A stretch of 64,000 nucleotides of DNA from Gallionella sp. Lineage in GTDB: Bacteria; Pseudomonadota; Gammaproteobacteria; Burkholderiales; Gallionellaceae. The notes beneath the pieces were generated by a model. The model saw only the letters and a list, made by a program, of their open reading frames with translations. It was not told the origin of the DNA and searched no databases. This document shows, one piece after another, positions 62,494-64,000 of the stretch (the stretch's first letter is position 1; the number at the start of each line of letters is the position of its first letter). Both the position numbers and the translations under genes were made by a program. The stretch spans positions 1 through 64,000 of the forward strand of contig JAUSMR010000153.1 in the NCBI GenBank assembly GCA_030645955.1. The letters are read 5' to 3'.

Positions 62494-64000
<1,507 letters not shown>

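Overview
This window looks like a chromosomal segment of a chemolithotrophic betaproteobacterium. The reverse (oxidative) dsr gene set, soxYZ and fccAB, the acpP-fabF-pabC-mltG-tmk-holB-tatD block, and a gspG-to-gspF plus gspC secretion operon would fit the Nitrosomonadales, for example a Sideroxydans-like member of the Gallionellaceae. That placement is inference from gene content; no search was run.

Layout. 1-6.8 kb: a type I restriction-modification operon on the minus strand (hsdR, hsdS, two tandem Bro-N/DinD-like genes, hsdM cut by the window edge). 6.9-7.3 kb: a tRNA Gly-Cys-Leu operon with a near-perfect promoter. 7.3-13.4 kb: the fatty-acid/folate/replication block (minus strand). 13.5-14.7 kb: an orphan ParA, a large inverted repeat and a small unknown gene. 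15.0-26.3 kb: a complete type II secretion operon (plus strand; gspGHIJKLMNDEF, then a short gspC). 26.3-28.5 kb: apbC/mrp and an unknown periplasmic protein.

28.5-52.3 kb is a sulfur-oxidation island. On the minus strand, dsrABEFHCMKLJOPN is followed by a DUF4202 gene, the sirohaem synthase gene cysG and a secreted protein of unknown function. Divergent from dsrA runs a small plus-strand operon: an unknown 73-residue protein, a Cas6/Cmx6-like RAMP protein with no CRISPR array nearby, a DsrC paralogue without either conserved cysteine (RspA type), a tandem TusA-TusA protein, an unknown protein and a TauD-like dioxygenase. Beyond it lie a FadL-type porin, tusA-dsrE2, a DUF302 protein, fccAB and soxYZ. 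Together these describe sulfide oxidation in the periplasm (FccAB, SoxYZ), sulfur relay in the cytoplasm (TusA, DsrE2, DsrEFH, DsrC), oxidation by DsrAB, and electron flow through DsrL and DsrMKJOP. A 23-24 bp motif recurs upstream of dsrA, tusA-dsrE2 and soxYZ and may tie these operons to one regulator.

52.6-64 kb: housekeeping genes (purT, fbaB, DUF3014, EamA transporter, dapC, dapD, pilU, dapE, start of prmB) plus an unusual MerR-PAS-nucleotide cyclase fusion with a cluster of TAGACAG half-sites upstream.

Short palindromic repeats are abundant. Several intrude into genes: one appears to supply the 5' coding end of dsrJ, two seem to be in-frame insertions in dsrN and dapC, and two supply the stop codons of mltG and dapC.
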